Shown in pieces: positions 57,186 through 64,000 of a DNA stretch of 64,000 bases (position 1 is the stretch's first letter; each line of letters opens with the position of its first letter). The translations under genes and the position numbers were made by a program. The notes under the pieces were generated by a model. The model saw only the letters and a list, made by a program, of their open reading frames with translations, was not told where the DNA came from and made no database searches. The stretch lies in NCBI GenBank assembly GCA_903887845.1, contig CAISRC010000091.1, positions 21,565 to 85,564 on the forward strand, read 5' to 3'. The stretch is from an uncultured Chlorobiaceae bacterium (GTDB lineage Bacteria > Bacteroidota > Chlorobiia > Chlorobiales > Chlorobiaceae).

Positions 57186-58694
57186 ATGGTTGGTCAAAGG
57201 GTTAGAACCAGGTTTGCACCTTCTCCAACAGGATATTTACATGTAGGCGGATTAAGAACCGCCTTGTATAATTACCTGTTTGCAAAAAAAATGAATGGAG
57301 ACTTCATTATCAGAATTGAAGACACCGATCAAACCCGAAGGGTTGAAGGAGCACAGAAAGACCTTATCAAAACCCTTGAATGGGCAGGAATCATTGCTGA
57401 TGAAAGTCCTGAGCATGGCGGAAATTTCGGGCCCTATGTTCAGTCGGAGCGGCTTGATATCTATGACAGATATTGCCGTCAACTGCTTGAAGATAATCAC
57501 GCCTACTACTGTTTTGCTACGCATGAAGAGCTGGAAGAAAATCGTCAGCTTCAGATTAAGCAGGGCCTTCAGCCGAAATATAACAGAAAGTGGTTGCCTG
57601 AAGAGCTGGGTGGTTCTATGCCGCCAAGTGTGATCAAGAAAAAACTGGATGAGGGTGATCCCTATGTTATTCGCATGAAAGTGCCCGATTATGTCTCGGT
57701 CTGGTTTGAAGATATTATCAGAGGTCCGGTTGAATTTGATTCTTCGACCATTGATGACCAGGTATTGATGAAATCTGATGGCTTTCCGACCTATCATTTT
57801 GCCAGTGTTATCGACGACCACTTGATGGAATTTACCCATATCATCAGGGGAGAGGAGTGGCTTTCCTCGATGCCCAAGCATCTTCTTCTCTATGAGTTTT
57901 TTGGCTGGGAACCTCCAAAGGTTGCTCACCTTCCCCTTTTGCTCAATCCTGATCGTTCCAAACTCAGCAAAAGACAGGGCGATGTTGCAGTCGAAGATTA
58001 TATCCGCAAAGGGTACAGCAGTGATGCCATCATCAATTTTGTGGCAATGCTTGGCTGGAATGAAGGCGAGGGCAGCGAGCAGGAAGTTTACAGTATGGAG
58101 CAACTTATTGACAAGTTTTCTCTTGAACGGGTAGGGAAAGCCGGTGCCGTGTTTAATGTCGACAAGCTTAACTGGCTTGAAAAACAGTACATCAAGAACA
58201 GGCCAACCGAGCAGCTTGTCGAGGTGATTAAGCCAATCCTTCAGGCTGAGCTTGAACAAAAAAAGTCACTGATGCCTGAGGAGGTTATTACAAGCGACAC
58301 CTATCTTGAAAAAGTGATTGAACTCATGCGTGAACGAGTCGGGTTTGAACATGAATTTGTAACCTTTTCATCGTACTTCTATTTTGAGCCTGAGACTTAT
58401 GATGATGAGGCTGTCAGGAAGCGTTGGGCGGTTGATACCAACGCCCTTCTTCGAGAGTTTACCGACATTCTCTACACTCTTGAGGAGTTCAGTGCAGATA
58501 ACATTGAAGCACACCTTAAGGAATTTGTTGTCCCAAAGGGGATTAAAGCTGCAGTGCTCATTCATCCTCTGAGAATACTTGCCTCAGGCGTGAGTTTTGG
58601 CCCGAGCCTTTACCACATGCTTGAGGTGCTAGGTAAGGAGACTGTCATCAGACGCATCCTGACGGGGATTGAAAAAATAAGCGTTCCGGTTTAG
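57186..58694 (+). CDS. gltX: Glutamyl-tRNA synthetase
   Basis: GltX (502 aa) charges tRNA-Glu; Glu-tRNA also feeds tetrapyrrole synthesis in bacteria with the C5 pathway. The N-terminus [24 protein letters not shown] (in parts) contains the HIGH-type motif HVGG, and the KMSKS-type loop is [22 protein letters not shown] is typical. An AT-rich intergenic region of about 250 bp precedes the gene. It is followed by a strong hairpin and then tRNA-Phe. Confidence 0.97.
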   Translation: MVGQRVRTRFAPSPTGYLHVGGLRTALYNYLFAKKMNGDFIIRIEDTDQTRRVEGAQKDLIKTLEWAGIIADESPEHGGNFGPYVQSERLDIYDRYCRQLLEDNHAYYCFATHEELEENRQLQIKQGLQPKYNRKWLPEELGGSMPPSVIKKKLDEGDPYVIRMKVPDYVSVWFEDIIRGPVEFDSSTIDDQVLMKSDGFPTYHFASVIDDHLMEFTHIIRGEEWLSSMPKHLLLYEFFGWEPPKVAHLPLLLNPDRSKLSKRQGDVAVEDYIRKGYSSDAIINFVAMLGWNEGEGSEQEVYSMEQLIDKFSLERVGKAGAVFNVDKLNWLEKQYIKNRPTEQLVEVIKPILQAELEQKKSLMPEEVITSDTYLEKVIELMRERVGFEHEFVTFSSYFYFEPETYDDEAVRKRWAVDTNALLREFTDILYTLEEFSADNIEAHLKEFVVPKGIKAAVLIHPLRILASGVSFGPSLYHMLEVLGKETVIRRILTGIEKISVPV

Positions 58695-58707
58695 TTTGCA
58701 CTTGAGT

Positions 58708-58751
58708 AATACAGAGCCCGCAAAAACGGGTTCTGTATTGTTAGCTTTTTC
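58708..58751 (+). terminator. Terminator after gltX
   Basis: AATACAGAGCCCG (58708-58720) pairs with CGGGTTCTGTATT (58727-58739) with one G-T pair around a 6-base loop, followed by a T-rich stretch. It should end gltX transcription before tRNA-Phe. Confidence 0.8.
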
Positions 58752-58797
58752 TTTTGATGCAAAAAGTTTTTTTCCTATATTTTGCATCACGTTTAAA

Positions 58798-58870
58798 GGA
58801 CAGATAGCTCAGTTGGTAGAGCAAAGGACTGAAAATCCTTGTGTCGTGGGTTCGATTCCCTCTCTGTCCA
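58798..58870 (+). tRNA. tRNA-Phe (anticodon GAA)
   Basis: A 73-nt cloverleaf: acceptor GGACAGA / TCTGTCC, D-arm GCTC-AGTTGGTA-GAGC, anticodon stem AAGGA / TCCTT with loop CTGAAAA (anticodon GAA), variable loop GTGTC and T-arm GTGGG-TTCGATT-CCCTC. The T-stem has a T-T mismatch at its second pair. The discriminator is A, and CCA is not encoded. Confidence 0.95.
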
Positions 58871-59018
58871 CACCTTTTCACGGCATTTTTCCTTATGTTG
58901 GCGAGGTTACAACATGCATGTCCACCCCTTTTTTCCTTCGGTTCACCTTACCCAGCTCTTATATGTCATGCCCGGTGTCACTTCATGCTTCCGTGTTTGA
59001 ATATCACAGCTTTCCCGC

Positions 59019-60149
59019 ATGAATATTTCTACGCAGCTCGATCAGGAAGTCTGGCACGATTTGCGGGAGCCCGGTGCTTATGAGTGGTGGTATTTTGATG
59101 CGGAAGACTCATTGAGCGGTTTTTCGTTTGTGCTTATATGGTTTTGCGGGTTTCCTTTTTCTCCTTATTACACAAATCGTTATGAGAAATGGAAAAAACG
59201 GGTTACGACAACTCCTCCTCTTCCGTCCAATTACTCTGGCTTCAGTTTCCAGTTGTATGAAAATGGTCATGAGATCGTTAATTTCATAAAGGAAGGTCGT
59301 AAGGAGCTATTTGAAAGCAGTCTCTCTGATATAGGCGTTCGGTTCGAAAAAAACAGGTTTACCTATAATATCCTGAAGGACGAATACTCTCTTGATATTG
59401 ATTTTTCCTTTCCGGCTCGACGTAAGGATATAAAGGCGACCTTTTTGTTCAGGTCCTGCAAGAGGATCGTCTATGAAAAAAAAGATACAAACAACGACGG
59501 CAGGGTACCTCATCACCAGTGGCTTTTACGTGTTCCGAAGGCAGAAGTGGAGGGAACGATTGAAATTATTGAACAACCGGATGGTGCAGTTCGCACGATT
59601 CCTGTCAGGGCCATTGGATACCATGATCATAACCTCGGCGCTGTCCCCATGCAGGAGTACATTTCCAGATGGTATTGGGGCCGGGCTTTTTCCGAGCAGG
59701 TCGATCTGATTTATTACGTGGTTTTTTTTAAAAATAACGATTATCAGCCACTTGCACTGTTGCTTCTTCAGGACAATACGAGTAATACAGTCGTCGTGCA
59801 TGAGACGGTGCGTTTTCATGAGAGCAATTTCAGATTCGGTTTTTTTTCTCCCGTTCACAGCAGGGATCTCTCTTTGTACCATGAGAACACTCATCTTAAC
59901 ATTCATCACCATAAAGTGCTTGACTCAGGCCCGTTTTATCTCAGGTTTGAATCTGATATCTCCTTGCAGATAGATGGCAGGAATCTTGATGGAGTCAGAG
60001 GTATATCTGAATTTCTCAATCCGGTCCGTCTGCAATCCCGGTTTATGCGTTTTTTCACCTGTAGCCGAATCTGGCGGGATGGAGAACCGTCGATCATGTA
60101 CAAGAGTTATAATAGTTTTAAGCGTTCTTTAGATTGGAATAATCGATGA
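59019..60149 (+). CDS. crtC: Carotenoid 1,2-hydratase (CrtC family)
   Basis: A 376-aa CrtC-type enzyme, which hydrates the terminal double bond of carotenoids; in green sulfur bacteria this leads to hydroxylated chlorobactene or related pigments before glycosylation. The N-terminal EPGAYEWWYFDAED and the later AIGYHDHNLGAVPM, containing conserved Asp and His, are family hallmarks. WYWGRAFSEQVDLIYYVVF follows. There is no signal peptide. It lies between tRNA-Phe and the petCB operon, not in a carotenoid cluster. Confidence 0.88.
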   Translation: MNISTQLDQEVWHDLREPGAYEWWYFDAEDSLSGFSFVLIWFCGFPFSPYYTNRYEKWKKRVTTTPPLPSNYSGFSFQLYENGHEIVNFIKEGRKELFESSLSDIGVRFEKNRFTYNILKDEYSLDIDFSFPARRKDIKATFLFRSCKRIVYEKKDTNNDGRVPHHQWLLRVPKAEVEGTIEIIEQPDGAVRTIPVRAIGYHDHNLGAVPMQEYISRWYWGRAFSEQVDLIYYVVFFKNNDYQPLALLLLQDNTSNTVVVHETVRFHESNFRFGFFSPVHSRDLSLYHENTHLNIHHHKVLDSGPFYLRFESDISLQIDGRNLDGVRGISEFLNPVRLQSRFMRFFTCSRIWRDGEPSIMYKSYNSFKRSLDWNNR

Positions 60150-60312
60150 AAAAATTATAAATTTACTGTCTGTTTAAACACCCCTGAAATAAAACAATAG
60201 AAGTCGACGTTAATGGTTAACGAAGAGAAGAACGATTGGTTATTGTTGAAACGACAGGATGTCTTTGTTTTTTGATTTTATAACAAAATATTTAAAAAGG
60301 AGATAGGTTGTA

Positions 60313-60858
60313 ATGGCACAACAAGGTAATTTCAAGAGCCCGTCCAGGCTGGGCGCACTTGGAGAAGGTGCTTCTCTCTCTTCATCCGGCCCGGTTTCCG
60401 GCGGCAAGCCCCGGGAGCAAGGCTTGAAGGAGGTTGATTTCGAGCGTCGCAGTTTTCTTGGAAAAGTTGTCGGGGGTATTGGTGCAGCCGTAGCCATATC
60501 AACTCTCTACCCTGTTATCAAGTATATCATCCCTCCTGTCAAGCAATTTTCAAACAAGAGTGAGATGGTTGTCGGAAAAGCTGCTGAAGTCCCGGCAAAA
60601 AGCGGGAAAATCTTCCAGTTCAACAAAGACAAGGTCATTGTTGTTAACGATAACGGCAAGCTTACGGCATGTAGTGCTGTCTGTACGCACCTTGGCTGCC
60701 TTGTCCACTGGGATAATGCCCTAAATCTTCTCGCTTGCCCCTGTCATGGAGCAAAATACAAACAGACAGGAGAAATCATCTCTGGTCCTCAGCCTTTACC
60801 CTTACCAGTATTTAAAGCAAGGGTTGAAGGGGAAAATATCATTATCTCAAAAGCTTAA
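60313..60858 (+). CDS. petC: Rieske iron-sulfur protein
   Basis: The Rieske subunit (181 aa) of the quinol-cytochrome c oxidoreductase. It carries 2Fe-2S ligands in CTHLGC (C124, H126, with C129) and CPCHG (C142, C144, H145). The N-terminal region has a twin-arginine-like ERRSFLGK followed by the transmembrane segment VVGGIGAAVAISTLYPVI. A polar N-terminal extension of about 40 residues precedes the RR. A strong AAAGGAG ribosome site is present. It is followed 35 bp later by petB. Confidence 0.95.
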   Translation: MAQQGNFKSPSRLGALGEGASLSSSGPVSGGKPREQGLKEVDFERRSFLGKVVGGIGAAVAISTLYPVIKYIIPPVKQFSNKSEMVVGKAAEVPAKSGKIFQFNKDKVIVVNDNGKLTACSAVCTHLGCLVHWDNALNLLACPCHGAKYKQTGEIISGPQPLPLPVFKARVEGENIIISKA

Positions 60859-60893
60859 CCTTTAATTCGTGAAAACCAAGGGAGTCAGGAAAG

Positions 60894-62180
60894 ATGGCTG
60901 AAAACAATCAGAACGCTATGGCAGGAAGTGCTCCAGCCAAGCCGAAACCCGCCGTTCCGGGCGCTGCCAAGCAGGCTGCTCCTGGTGCAGCAAAACCTGC
61001 AGTTCCGGGCACTGCCAAACAGGCCGCCTCTGGTGCAGCAAAACCTGCCGTATCGAACAGCGGCGTCTATAAACCACCTGTAGAACGGGCGGATTCAAAT
61101 CCCTACAAGGATTCTCGAATCAGTTCAGTTAGCGCATGGTTTCAGGAGCGCTTTTATGTCATGCTGCCGGTAATTGATTATCTGAAGAAAAAAGAAGTTC
61201 CCAAGCACAGGCTCTCATTCTGGTATTATTTTGGTGGACTTACCCTGTTTTTCTTCCTTATCCAGATTATCACCGGTTTGCTGCTCATGCAGTATTATAA
61301 GCCAACTGAAGCCGAGGCTTTCGCTTCATTTGTCTTTATCCAGCGGGAGATCTCTTTTGGCTGGCTTATCCGCCAGATTCATGCATGGTCGGCAAACCTC
61401 ATGGTTCTGATGGCCTTTATTCACATGTTCAGTACTTTCTTTATGAAGTCATACCGTAAACCACGAGAGCTTATGTGGGTGAGCGGTTTTGTGCTTCTTG
61501 TGCTCAGTCTCGGTTTCGGCTTTACCGGATACCTTCTTCCCTGGAACGAACTTGCATTCTTTGCAACCCAGGTCGGTACAGAAACGCCAAAAGTAGCGCC
61601 GGGCGGCGCCTTCCTTGTCAATATTCTTCGTGGTGGTGAAGAGGTCAGCGGCGAAACACTTACCCGTATGTTCTCACTGCACGTAGTCCTTCTTCCCGGT
61701 CTTCTTATGCTGGTGCTTTCAGCACATCTGCTGCTTGTTCAGGTTCTTGGGACTTCAGCTCCTATCGGTTACAAGGAGTCGGGGATGATCAAAGGATACG
61801 AGAAGTTTTTTCCGACATTCCTTGCCAAGGATGCTATCGGATGGATCATTGGTTTTGTCCTCCTTGTTTACCTTGCAGCAGTATTTCCATGGGGAATCGG
61901 TGTGAAAGCCAATGCCCTTAATCCTGCACCTATGGGCATTAAACCAGAATGGTATTTCTGGGCACAGTTTCAGTTGCTCAAAGATCTCAAGTTTGAGGGT
62001 GGAGAGCTTGTTGCCATTGCTCTTATTACTGTTGGCGCTCTTGTGTGGGTTCTTGTTCCATTCATTGACTTCAAGGCTTCGAGAGAAGAGAAAAGCCCGA
62101 TCTTTACCATGCTCGGTCTTGTTTTTCTGGCGTTCCTGCTTATTAATACCTATCGTGTTCTTGCAGAATATGGTTGGTAA
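60894..62180 (+). CDS. petB: Cytochrome b of the bc/b6f-type complex
   Basis: A 428-aa cytochrome b that oxidises menaquinol with the Rieske protein. Heme ligands appear as H163/H177 and H263/H278, with 14 residues between the second pair, a b6-like spacing. The Qo motif PEWYFWAQF is present. The protein is full length, like cytochrome b, rather than split into b6 and subunit IV. The first 60 residues are an odd Ala/Pro/Lys-rich extension with a 16-residue repeat (see repeat entry). No cytochrome c1 or f gene follows; a strong hairpin ends the transcript. Confidence 0.96.
   Translation: MAENNQNAMAGSAPAKPKPAVPGAAKQAAPGAAKPAVPGTAKQAASGAAKPAVSNSGVYKPPVERADSNPYKDSRISSVSAWFQERFYVMLPVIDYLKKKEVPKHRLSFWYYFGGLTLFFFLIQIITGLLLMQYYKPTEAEAFASFVFIQREISFGWLIRQIHAWSANLMVLMAFIHMFSTFFMKSYRKPRELMWVSGFVLLVLSLGFGFTGYLLPWNELAFFATQVGTETPKVAPGGAFLVNILRGGEEVSGETLTRMFSLHVVLLPGLLMLVLSAHLLLVQVLGTSAPIGYKESGMIKGYEKFFPTFLAKDAIGWIIGFVLLVYLAAVFPWGIGVKANALNPAPMGIKPEWYFWAQFQLLKDLKFEGGELVAIALITVGALVWVLVPFIDFKASREEKSPIFTMLGLVFLAFLLINTYRVLAEYGW
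60945..61052 (+). repeat. In-frame 48-bp tandem repeat in petB
   Basis: Two copies of a 16-residue unit ([16 protein letters not shown], then [16 protein letters not shown]) and a partial third occupy residues 18-53 of cytochrome b. The DNA repeats are about 48 bp each. The stretch is basic and flexible and precedes the first helix. Confidence 0.9.
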
Positions 62181-62201
62181 GTAATAAACTTGCTACACTC
62201 T

Positions 62202-62242
62202 ATAAACAGAAAAGCCCGGCAAAGCCGGGCTTTTCTGTTTAT
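62202..62242. terminator. Perfect 19-bp hairpin between petB and the GH13 gene
   Basis: The arms 62202-62220 and 62224-62242 are exactly complementary around an AAA loop, with GCCCGGC / GCCGGGC at the tip and A/T-rich bases at the foot. It lies 21 bp after petB and 36 bp before the end of the convergent GH13 gene, so it acts as a bidirectional terminator. Confidence 0.92.
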
Positions 62243-62278
62243 GTTTAAAAACCAGTTTCTGTAACCGGAACTTGTGTC

Positions 62279-64000
62279 CTAATCTTTTTCCCGGAGTAAC
62301 TCTCCCATCTCATACCCTGAAAGGAACGTCTGCATGTCGAGTTTTTCCAAGGCTTCAATCCATTCGGCGATTGCAGTTTTCGGATCATTCAGTAACTCCT
62401 GCATAATAAACCAGGCTACGAGTACGCTGAAGCGCTGTTCGCGGAACCAAGTTTTGTTGTGTCGTTCATCAAATTGCAGCAGGCGGCCCAGATGCAGCCT
62501 GTTGACGCTGTTCACTGTTCTTATGAAAGCCAGCAAACGCTCTTCAGGAGTTTCATCAGGCTCGGGTTCCTTTATTGGAGTGAGCAGGCAGGCGAGCAGG
62601 TCGGGAAGATATTCACTCGGGATGCCGATCATGCCTGATTCAGGGTACATTGCCCGAAGTGCATCACTCATCAGCCAGTCGTCGATAAGGTTCAGGTTCA
62701 GTGAGCCAGTTGCTGTGAGCATCTGCTGCAGCGTGCCAAGGATAACCCAATGCCTTGCAATTGTTTCATACACAGCACCTTCTTTGCTGCTCAAACCAAG
62801 AGCAGTCTGAAGTTTTCGGGAGTCTGAATTTTTTTTCAGCAGTGCGGGCAAAAGAAGAGCCTGCTGGTAGAGCTCAGTCGCCTCAGCCGCAAGGTTTTCA
62901 GGTACGCCAAGCGGTTTTTCCATGAGTTCACTGAACTGCCGGGCAACCGTTTCAAGCAGTGTGGCCAGGGTTGTTTCAAACGCCCCTTCCTCAAGGGCAG
63001 CCTTAGCTTCATCAGAAACAAGAGCGGCCGTAATGATTCTGTGCAGCGGGGAGAGACTTATGGTGAGAGCGGCAAGTTCAATTGACGAAGTTCCGCCTCC
63101 GTTGAGTTCCGCAGCCAACTGGTAATAGGGCCTCAGTTTTGAAGGATGCACCTCCCTGAAGTCAAGGAAAACGTTGTATTTGTAGCCATCAACGGCAACC
63201 AGCAGACCACGGTCAGCAATCTCCTGGCAGGAGCGGATAAATTCAAGGCCGCTGGCATGATCCCTGAACACAACAAACGTGTTGTGTTGATTGCTCAGAT
63301 TAAGCCCTTCAGAGAGTGAACTCTGCCGGATGTCACCGTGCTGGCGGTAGCCGACCGACATTTTAATCCATCCTGTAGCCTGCTCAAAGCAGTTGTTGAA
63401 GACAACAAGGGCTGTTTCGTTACCGAGTCGGTTGGAATAGGCAAAAATATTCTCGTTGACCATTCCTTCCGGGGAATAAACATCATAAAGGAAAAAGTTG
63501 CATACCTCGGCAAAGAGGGGACGTTTTTTCATGATCGGGAAAATCTCATGATAGTGTCGCCAGACAAGGTGTTCATCCGGCTGTTCATCATAATAGGCTT
63601 TGGCGTACTCCATGCCGTACTTCTCCGTAAAGCCTTCGACCTGTCCATGGCCGAACATGGGCAGACCCGGCATGGTAAGCATCATCATACAGACACCGAA
63701 ATATTTATCCCCTCGACCAAATTGTTCAATGGCGGTATCTTCATCAGGGTTGTTCATGAAGTTGACATACCGCTTGAGAATTTCGGGGTCGAATTCAAGG
63801 GTGTTCTTGATCAGGTATCGGTATTTGGCATTATCCTCTTTCTTCAGCATGTGCATAAAGGCGCTGTTATAGACCCTGTGCATGCCGAGGGTGCGGACAA
63901 AATAGCCTTCAAGCATCCAGAATGCCTCAGCAAGCAGAAGCGTGTCGGGCACCTCCTGATGAATGCGGTCAACGACTTCACGCCAAAACTCTTCGGGTAT
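62279..64000 (-). CDS. GH13-type (alpha-amylase family) glycosidase, partial
   Basis: The C-terminal 573 residues of a larger protein; the frame remains open to the right edge, so the start is outside the window. The early part has DTLLLAEAFWMLEGYFVRTLG with the Glu expected for the GH13 acid/base strand, and MPGLPMFGHGQVEGF near the fourth conserved region, as in amylase-like enzymes. A C-terminal beta-type domain and a long, mostly helical tail (about residues 320-570) follow. It may act on glycogen or maltodextrin. It converges with petB. Confidence 0.8.
   Translation of the reverse strand: MPEEFWREVVDRIHQEVPDTLLLAEAFWMLEGYFVRTLGMHRVYNSAFMHMLKKEDNAKYRYLIKNTLEFDPEILKRYVNFMNNPDEDTAIEQFGRGDKYFGVCMMMLTMPGLPMFGHGQVEGFTEKYGMEYAKAYYDEQPDEHLVWRHYHEIFPIMKKRPLFAEVCNFFLYDVYSPEGMVNENIFAYSNRLGNETALVVFNNCFEQATGWIKMSVGYRQHGDIRQSSLSEGLNLSNQHNTFVVFRDHASGLEFIRSCQEIADRGLLVAVDGYKYNVFLDFREVHPSKLRPYYQLAAELNGGGTSSIELAALTISLSPLHRIITAALVSDEAKAALEEGAFETTLATLLETVARQFSELMEKPLGVPENLAAEATELYQQALLLPALLKKNSDSRKLQTALGLSSKEGAVYETIARHWVILGTLQQMLTATGSLNLNLIDDWLMSDALRAMYPESGMIGIPSEYLPDLLACLLTPIKEPEPDETPEERLLAFIRTVNSVNRLHLGRLLQFDERHNKTWFREQRFSVLVAWFIMQELLNDPKTAIAEWIEALEKLDMQTFLSGYEMGELLREKD

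Noticed and set aside
57252..58259. Long minus-strand ORF opposite gltX
   Set aside because: It is an antisense shadow of gltX with no domain pattern or ribosome site.

Overview
The window looks like a chromosomal segment of a green sulfur bacterium (Chlorobi; Chlorobium / Pelodictyon / Prosthecochloris type). The evidence is a chlorophyllide 3-vinyl hydratase of the BchF/BchV family, a carotenoid 1,2-hydratase (CrtC), a Rieske / cytochrome b pair with no cytochrome c1 or f gene, a form IV RuBisCO-like protein in a sugar-aldolase cluster, and a short protein resembling chlorosome envelope proteins. No plasmid, phage, transposase or CRISPR signal was seen. Genes are dense, on both strands, in short operons often separated by hairpin terminators.

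Layout. 1-2.5 kb: rpsB-tsf and pyrH. 2.5-7.9 kb (minus): recX, then a branched-chain-amino-acid-type ABC transporter whose permease and ATPase (LivM and LivG) are fused. 8.2-14.2 kb: bchV, a small membrane protein, a RhaD-type aldolase/dehydrogenase, a DhnA/LsrF-type aldolase, the RuBisCO-like protein and a second dehydrogenase. This is the most intriguing pathway in the window. 14.2-21.4 kb: an LptE-like lipoprotein, a solitary HEPN protein, then dTDP-rhamnose and nucleotide-sugar genes (rfbA, C, D, B, a galE-like epimerase, manC). 21.5-33.5 kb: the candidate chlorosome protein, ileS, a DksA-like protein, purF, a GH8 lipoprotein, tRNA-Ala, ftsX, nfo, a glycosyltransferase, queE and purN.

33.5-36.1 kb is the clearest accessory patch: a DUF4160/DUF2442 pair, a 33-codon remnant resembling an addiction-module antitoxin, an unknown membrane protein, a fragment of a second purH and an alpha/beta hydrolase, all just before intact purH. 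36-45 kb: purH, an aldo/keto reductase, queG, a multi-cluster FAD oxidoreductase, ispH, murI and ychF. 45-57 kb: cmk (with no conventional start codon), rpsA, era, rodA, a coiled-coil protein, mtaB, apt, an NhaD-like antiporter, an HU/IHF protein, a half-size TauE protein and ftsH. 57-64 kb: gltX, tRNA-Phe, crtC, petC-petB, and a GH13-type glycosidase that runs off the right edge.

Most genes are housekeeping (translation, purine synthesis, queuosine, cell wall, isoprenoids). The lineage-specific parts are pigment synthesis (bchV, crtC), electron transfer (petCB), the RuBisCO-like protein cluster and surface polysaccharide precursors. All family assignments come from reading motifs and recalled family features; no database search was run.
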